This document shows positions 7,538-11,888 of a stretch of DNA of 11,888 nucleotides, in pieces. Source of the DNA: an uncultured Pseudomonadota bacterium (GTDB lineage Bacteria; Desulfobacterota_B; Binatia; UBA9968); NCBI GenBank assembly GCA_946478635.1, contig CAMLCX010000106.1:1-11888 (forward strand), in the 5' to 3' direction. Within the stretch, counting starts at the first letter, position 1; each line of letters opens with the position of its first letter. Under the pieces are notes generated by a model that was not told the DNA's origin, ran no database searches, and was given only the letters and a program-made list of their open reading frames with translations. A program made the translations under genes and the position numbers.

Positions 7538-9547
7538 TTATCGTCGTACCCCGCCGGTTGGCGAGTTCTGACTCTTCGCTTTCAACAACCGCAGTGCTTC
7601 CCGATAGTGTTTTTCGGCTTCCTCTTTTTTGCCTTGAGCCGCGAGCGCGCGCGCCAGGGCTACGTGGATATCGGGAATTTCAGGCTTCAGTTTAATCGCC
7701 TTTTGAAGATGCATGACCGCTTCGGCAAATTGTTCCTGTTTGGCGAGCGCCTCGGCCAGAACGAGGATAACTTCGACTTCATTCGGGCTAAGGCTCAAGG
7801 CTTGCCGGTAGTTCGCAACCGCTTTATCGAGATCGTTTTGCCGCGCCAGCACTCTGCCTATGTTGAAGTACGCCTTTGCGTATTTCGGATCGATTTCAAG
7901 CGCCCGTTGAAACTCACTCATTGCCGCGGCGGTCTCGCCCTGAGCCGCCAGCAAAAGTCCCAGATTATTATGGGCGTCGACGTCCTTGGGACGAATTTTC
8001 AACGCCGAGCGGTAATGCGCGATGGCTTCGCTTTGCTCGCCTTGCTTTGCCAACAGACGCGCCACGTTGTAATGCGCATCGGCGTTTAGCGGATTATTGC
8101 TCAGGGCGCGCCGGTACAATTCCAGGCCTTGAGCCACTTTGCCTTCATTCTCAACAATTCGCCCGAGGTTGTAGTACGCGACGCTCGACTGCGGCGCGAC
8201 CGCGATGACATGATTCCACAAAGTTCTGGTGTCGCGCCAAACTTGAGCCTGCTTCAAGGTCAAGAAGATAAAAATAATCAACACAAGGCTGGGAACAGGC
8301 AAAGCTGCGAGCAATACCGACTGGCGTCTAAGGCGCGCGTCAAGCGAATTCAATCCGCAATAAAAAACTCCTCCCACTAAAACGGCCCAACTCATGCACG
8401 AAAAATAACTATATCGATCCGCGACTAGTTGCGGCCCACTCTGAGCAATTCCGGCCACCGGCGCCAGCACGACGATATAGAATACCCACGCGGCAAGAGC
8501 GGCTGGCCATCGGCGCCGCAGTAGATACAGCACGGCGCTTATCGCCAGCGTCGCGGCGGCACAGAAAAGAAAAATACCGGCCCAGGCGTCAAAATCGTAG
8601 GGCAACTCGTAGAGCGGCGAAAGATCAAGCGGAGCAATCGACTTCCAAAGGTAAAAGATGATTCCGTAGACGGCCTGGCCAACGCGATACGAGATGAAAT
8701 ATTGCTGCACCGGACGCAACGCTCCGGCGCTCTGCTGCGCGACAATCGCAATGATTGCAAAAATAGCAGCCAGCAGCGCGAACGGCAGCTTTTCCCCGAG
8801 AATTTTTTTTGCCTCGGGGCTAAACCATGAGCGCCACGTTCCCGGCAACCGGTGCAGCGGATAGACATCGAGCAGCAACAACACCAGCGGCAATGTGATC
8901 GCGCTCGCCTTCGCGCTCAATGACAACACGAAGGCGATTAACGAGAATGCCAGCCACAATCGCCGCGATTGCTCGCTCGAGCCCCTGGCCGCCCGCGCGT
9001 AGCCATGAAGCGTCAACAAAAAAAACAGCCCCGACAGCACATCGCGCCGCTCGGTGGCCCAGACCACCGACTCAACGCGCAGAGGATGAACGGAAAATAA
9101 CAGAGCTGCCAAGCCGGCGCTCAAATTGAGATAAAGTCGGCTGCTATCGTTCGCGAGTTTAAAAGTGCAGGAGAGCAGCAGTCGGGTAAGAAAAAAAAAG
9201 ACCGCTGCATTGACGCTGTGCAGAACAAGATTGGTCAAGTGATAACCGAGCGGATTCATCCCCCAGAGCGAGTGGTCCAATGCGAAAGACAGCCAGCTCA
9301 GAGGCTGGAAATGGCCCATGTGAAACGTCGTAAACATCCAGCTCAATTGCGGCCACGCCAGGCCCCGGTACTGCGAATTGTTGACCAGAGTTTCGTAATC
9401 GTCCCAGTTGACAAAATCGTTTTGCAGGGCGGGAATAAATGCGATAAACGTCGCCGCGGCGATGATCGCCGCGACCAAAGCAACTTCTCCCGAAGCCGCT
9501 TCCGAGTTACTTGACTTCCGAGTTCTGCTCGGATTATTGCTTTTCAT
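7538..9547 (-). CDS. TMTC-like GT-C membrane glycosyltransferase with six C-terminal TPRs
   Basis: This 669-residue paralogue of the gene at 233-2251 has the same domain order. After the first hydrophobic segment comes QNDFVNWDD (42-50) with the external-loop Asp pair. HPLRVE (154-159) and ERRD (166-169) occupy the TMTC-like second block, and ADRYSYF (376-382) the third. About 11-12 hydrophobic segments extend to about 430. Six TPRs (456-656) follow. A TAA sits directly before the ATG, so no upstream start is possible in this frame, and there is no good ribosome-binding site; a short or leaderless 5' end is possible. It is the first gene of a likely three-gene operon. A run of nine T on the coding strand (9199-9191) encodes FFF at 117-119. 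By analogy with TMTC proteins it may transfer a sugar to an exported protein, but that is inference. Confidence 0.85.
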   Translation of the reverse strand: MKSNNPSRTRKSSNSEAASGEVALVAAIIAAATFIAFIPALQNDFVNWDDYETLVNNSQYRGLAWPQLSWMFTTFHMGHFQPLSWLSFALDHSLWGMNPLGYHLTNLVLHSVNAAVFFFLTRLLLSCTFKLANDSSRLYLNLSAGLAALLFSVHPLRVESVVWATERRDVLSGLFFLLTLHGYARAARGSSEQSRRLWLAFSLIAFVLSLSAKASAITLPLVLLLLDVYPLHRLPGTWRSWFSPEAKKILGEKLPFALLAAIFAIIAIVAQQSAGALRPVQQYFISYRVGQAVYGIIFYLWKSIAPLDLSPLYELPYDFDAWAGIFLFCAAATLAISAVLYLLRRRWPAALAAWVFYIVVLAPVAGIAQSGPQLVADRYSYFSCMSWAVLVGGVFYCGLNSLDARLRRQSVLLAALPVPSLVLIIFIFLTLKQAQVWRDTRTLWNHVIAVAPQSSVAYYNLGRIVENEGKVAQGLELYRRALSNNPLNADAHYNVARLLAKQGEQSEAIAHYRSALKIRPKDVDAHNNLGLLLAAQGETAAAMSEFQRALEIDPKYAKAYFNIGRVLARQNDLDKAVANYRQALSLSPNEVEVILVLAEALAKQEQFAEAVMHLQKAIKLKPEIPDIHVALARALAAQGKKEEAEKHYREALRLLKAKSQNSPTGGVRR
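7580..8182 (-). repeat. Six-unit TPR-coding array (protein-level repeat)
   Basis: Residues about 456-656 of the TMTC-like protein make six tandem 34-residue TPRs with a 102-nt period. Units three and four resemble units four and five of the paralogue at 233-2251, with 30 of 45 aligned residues identical by eye (524-568 here against 566-610 there). That is a closer match than expected for random TPR pairs. Confidence 0.85.
9511..9537 (+). promoter_or_regulatory. Candidate promoter for the ubiD-mqnP operon
   Basis: TTGACT (9511-9516) matches five of six bases of a sigma-70-type -35 box. GATTAT (9532-9537), 15 bp downstream, matches four of six of a -10 box. Transcription would start near 9544, leaving a leader of about 25 nt before the ATG at 9569. 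The site lies inside the first codons of the divergent glycosyltransferase gene. The spacing is short, so this is a candidate only. Confidence 0.3.
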
Positions 9548-9558
9548 TTAGGTTTGAT

Positions 9559-9565
9559 AGGAAAG
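9559..9565 (+). promoter_or_regulatory. Ribosome-binding site deciding the ubiD start
   Basis: AGGAAAG lies a few bases before the ATG at 9569. The frame can also be opened from a TTG at 9554, but that codon has no such site, and the protein from ATG (MPYNSLADF) begins as UbiD-family proteins usually do. The ATG is therefore the preferred start. Confidence 0.6.
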
Positions 9566-9568
9566 CAC

Positions 9569-11011
9569 ATGCCGTATAACAGTCTGGCCGATTTCGTTCA
9601 AGTTTTGGAGCGTGCCGGCGAACTCAAGCGCATAACCCATCCCGTCAAAGCGGAATTGGAGGTCAGCGAAATCGCCGACCGGGTCATGAAGACCAACGGA
9701 CCGGCGCTGTTGTTCGAGAATGTCGTCGACAAACAGATCCCGCTGCTGATCAACGCCTTCGGCTCGACCAAGCGCATGGCTTTGGCGCTCGACGTAGCAG
9801 ACATCGAAGAAATCGCTCAAGATATCGCCAAGCTTATCCAAACACGGCCGCCGAAGTCATTCAAAGACAAAATTCATTTGCTCGGTGAGCTGATGAAATT
9901 GGCCGGCATTCCGCCAAAGATAGTGCGGAACGGGCCATGCCAGGAAGTCGTCCACCGCGAGCCCGACTTGAATATCTTACCGGTGTTGACCTGTTGGCCG
10001 GGCGACGCCGGCCCCTTCATCACGCTGCCCATGGTGTTTTCCAAAGATCCTACCAAGGGTGTGAGAAACGTCGGACTCTATCGGATGCAGGTATTCGACC
10101 AGCGGACCACCGGGATGCATTGGCACCTGCACAAAGTCGGCGCGCGCCATTTTCAGCGGCAAAAAGAAAAGACCGGCAGGTTGGAACTGGCCGCATGCCT
10201 CGGCGGCGATCCGGCCATGATCTACGCCGCGACGGCGCCCCTGCCGGATCAGATCGATGAGATTCTTTTCACCGGCTTCCTGCGCAAGAAGGGGCTCGAA
10301 CTGATCAAGTGCATAACCGTTGACGTGGAAGTGCCGGCCAATTCCGATATTGTCATTGAAGGCTATGTCGACCCAGCCGAGCCACTGCGCCGCGAGGGGC
10401 CGTTCGGCGACCACACTGGCTTTTATTCCCTCGCCGACGATTATCCGGCCTTTCATGTCACGTGTATCACCCGGCGCAAGCAACCGATCTATCCAACGAC
10501 AATCGTCGGTCGTCCACCGATGGAAGACGCCTATTTGGGCAAAGCCACCGAACGCATCTTTCTGCCGCTTCTTCGCGTCACCTTGCCGGAGATTGTCGAT
10601 ATGAATCTGCCGGTTCACGGCGTTTTTCACAATCTCGCGATCATCGCTATCAAGAAGGAGTATCCGGCGCACGCGCGCAAGGTGATGCACGCCCTATGGG
10701 GCTTGGGCCAGATGATGTTTACCAAAACTTTGATCGTGGTCGACGATGACGTCAATGTGCATGACCTTTCCGAAGTTACCTGGATCGCCGGAAATCATAT
10801 TGATCCCAAACGGGACATCGTTTTTGTCGAGGGACCGGTGGACGTGCTCGATCACGCCGCGCCGATGCTGGGCTACGGATCGAAGTTCGGCATCGACGCC
10901 ACGCGTAAATGGCGCAGTGAAGGCTTCGAGCGCGAGTGGCCGGGTGCCATCGTCATGGACGAAAAAACTAAACGATATATTGATTCGATCTGGGAAAAAC
11001 TCGGGATATGA
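9569..11011 (+). CDS. ubiD: UbiD-family prenylated-FMN decarboxylase, probably menaquinone biosynthesis (MqnL type)
   Basis: This is a 480-residue cytoplasmic decarboxylase of the UbiD family, which uses prenylated FMN made by a UbiX partner. NVGLYRMQ (167-174) holds the Asn and Arg that bind metal and take part in catalysis. MHWHLHKVG (183-191) is the following His-rich segment. IVIEGYVDP (261-269) and EGPFGDH (276-282) contain the conserved acids; the second catalytic acid is Asp281, as in the UbiD-type E-R-D arrangement rather than the E-R-E of ferulate decarboxylases. Length is normal. Its stop overlaps the start of an MqnP-like prenyltransferase (ATGA), and that partner indicates decarboxylation of the prenylated 6-naphthoate intermediate in futalosine-type menaquinone synthesis. 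An aromatic-acid or 4-hydroxybenzoate decarboxylase is the alternative. The start is set by the AGGA site; a TTG at 9554 would add five residues. Confidence 0.93.
   Translation: MPYNSLADFVQVLERAGELKRITHPVKAELEVSEIADRVMKTNGPALLFENVVDKQIPLLINAFGSTKRMALALDVADIEEIAQDIAKLIQTRPPKSFKDKIHLLGELMKLAGIPPKIVRNGPCQEVVHREPDLNILPVLTCWPGDAGPFITLPMVFSKDPTKGVRNVGLYRMQVFDQRTTGMHWHLHKVGARHFQRQKEKTGRLELAACLGGDPAMIYAATAPLPDQIDEILFTGFLRKKGLELIKCITVDVEVPANSDIVIEGYVDPAEPLRREGPFGDHTGFYSLADDYPAFHVTCITRRKQPIYPTTIVGRPPMEDAYLGKATERIFLPLLRVTLPEIVDMNLPVHGVFHNLAIIAIKKEYPAHARKVMHALWGLGQMMFTKTLIVVDDDVNVHDLSEVTWIAGNHIDPKRDIVFVEGPVDVLDHAAPMLGYGSKFGIDATRKWRSEGFEREWPGAIVMDEKTKRYIDSIWEKLGI
9573..9601 (-). promoter_or_regulatory. 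Candidate promoter for the minus-strand glycosyltransferase operon
   Basis: On the minus strand, TTGAAC (9601-9596) and TATACG (9578-9573) are separated by 17 bp, each matching four of six consensus bases. Transcription would begin near 9566, about 19 nt before the ATG ending at 9547. The site lies inside the first codons of ubiD. This is inference from consensus only. Confidence 0.3.
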
Positions 11012-11888
11012 ACGCTCCAGTTCCTCAATCGACCGTGCAGAATCTAAAATGCAAAATAGCCGGCTACGGCCGGTTGGTGCGCTTCTCCCACACGGTGTTC
11101 GCGCTGCCGTTTGCGCTCGCCTCCGTCTCTCTGGCATGGCCCAGGCATCCTGTCACCCTGCGCAGCCTTCTCTGGATCCTGATAGCGATGGTGGCCGCCC
11201 GCACCGCTGCAATGGGCTTTAATCGCCTGGCGGACAGAAAATTCGACGCGCTCAACCCGCGAACTCAAAACTGGGAGCTTCCCAGCGGCGCGGTGCGCGT
11301 CTGGGAAGCCGCCGCTCTCACCGGAGTAGCGGCCGTAGTATTTGTATTCGCGGCTTTTCAGCTCAATTGGATTTGTTTCGTCCTATCGCCGCTAGCCCTG
11401 GCGATCATTTTCTTCTATTCGCTGACCAAACGGTTCACCTGGACTTCCCATCTATTTCTTGGGTTAGCCCTCGCCATCGCGCCCATCGGCGCCTGGCTGG
11501 CCACCGTCACGCCGCCCATCGATTTAGCCGAGTTGGCGGTGCCGGCTTACCTGGGACTCGCTGTGGTTTTTTGGCTGGCGGGTTTCGACATCATCTATTC
11601 ATTGCAAGATCGTGAGTTCGACCGCTCCTTCGGGCTTCATTCGATACCGGTTAAGTTCGGTGTGGCGGGCGCCTTACGTTTGTCGAGCCTGTTTCATTGC
11701 CTGACCATTTTGTTTCTAGCTTTGATTGGCCTGACCCACCATGTCGGGCCGGTCTATTGGATTGGCTTCATCCTGGTCGCTCTCGTGTTGTTCTGGGAGC
11801 ACCGCATCGTTAAGCCCTCCGATCTGTCGCGGATCAATCGCGCCTTCTTTGATCTCAATGCTTATGTCAGTGTCGGTTATTTTCTCGC
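11008..11888 (+). CDS. mqnP: UbiA-family prenyltransferase, MqnP-like (menaquinone biosynthesis), 3' end cut by window
   Basis: This integral membrane enzyme of the UbiA superfamily attaches a polyprenyl chain to an aromatic acid. 293 codons are visible with no stop before the right edge, so only the last few residues are probably missing. The first Asp-rich motif, NRLADRKFD (72-80), is of the NRxxDxxxD type and is followed by NPRT and ELPSG (83-95). The second, YSLQDREFD (197-205), lies in the AGFDIIYSLQ context typical of MqnP-like proteins. These acids bind Mg2+ and prenyl diphosphate. About eight to nine hydrophobic segments are visible. The start ATG overlaps the ubiD stop (ATGA), implying translational coupling. 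With the decarboxylase it fits the prenylation and decarboxylation steps of the futalosine menaquinone route. 4-hydroxybenzoate polyprenyltransferase (UbiA) is the alternative; the NR instead of ND in motif one favours MqnP. Confidence 0.9.
   Translation, partial: MNAPVPQSTVQNLKCKIAGYGRLVRFSHTVFALPFALASVSLAWPRHPVTLRSLLWILIAMVAARTAAMGFNRLADRKFDALNPRTQNWELPSGAVRVWEAAALTGVAAVVFVFAAFQLNWICFVLSPLALAIIFFYSLTKRFTWTSHLFLGLALAIAPIGAWLATVTPPIDLAELAVPAYLGLAVVFWLAGFDIIYSLQDREFDRSFGLHSIPVKFGVAGALRLSSLFHCLTILFLALIGLTHHVGPVYWIGFILVALVLFWEHRIVKPSDLSRINRAFFDLNAYVSVGYFL

Noticed and set aside
7517..8089. 190-codon plus-strand frame
   Set aside because: It runs antisense through the TPR array of the TMTC-like gene and is a product of the 102-nt repeat periodicity.
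9977..10690. 237-codon open frame antisense to the ubiD-family gene
   Set aside because: It lies wholly inside a well-supported UbiD coding region and its translation shows no family motif, so it is a codon-bias shadow.

Overview
This window reads as chromosomal DNA of moderate GC content from a Gram-negative-type bacterium. It is most likely an anaerobe-related or environmental lineage of the 'deltaproteobacterial' kind (Desulfobacterota or Binatota-like), but that placement is inference. The firmest clue is the pair of menaquinone genes at the right end: a UbiD-family decarboxylase and an MqnP-like UbiA prenyltransferase. Together they suggest the futalosine route to menaquinone. No rRNA, tRNA, CRISPR array, integrase or insertion sequence was seen.

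Layout. 1-232: no recognisable gene, only two competing partial open frames. 233-2251 (-): TMTC-like GT-C membrane glycosyltransferase with about six C-terminal TPRs. 2252-2465: divergent intergenic region. 2466-3206 (+): soluble GT2 of the dolichyl/polyprenyl-phosphate glucosyltransferase type. 3207-3242: short convergent gap. 3243-5471 (-): a different, PMT/GT39-like GT-C protein with about four C-terminal TPRs. 5529-7535 (-): a third GT-C protein without TPRs. 7538-9547 (-): a second TMTC-like GT-C protein with six TPRs, paralogous to the first gene. 9548-9568: 21-bp divergent gap. 9569-11011 (+): ubiD-family decarboxylase. 11008 to the right edge (+): mqnP-like prenyltransferase, overlapping the decarboxylase by ATGA and cut by the window end.

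How the genes could work together. The 9.3-kb left part is an island of four polytopic GT-C enzymes plus one cytoplasmic GT2. In known GT-C pathways, a GT2 charges polyprenyl phosphate with a sugar on the cytoplasmic face. The lipid-linked sugar is flipped, and a GT-C enzyme transfers it on the outer face. Eukaryotic TMTC proteins, which also pair a GT-C core with TPRs, O-mannosylate proteins. The simplest inference is an extracytoplasmic glycosylation system (protein or envelope glycan) in which the TPR tails bind acceptors or each other. Neither the acceptor nor a flippase is visible here. The three minus-strand genes from 9547 down to 3243 look like one operon, with gaps of 2 bp and 57 bp. 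The menaquinone pair forms a separate, divergent operon.
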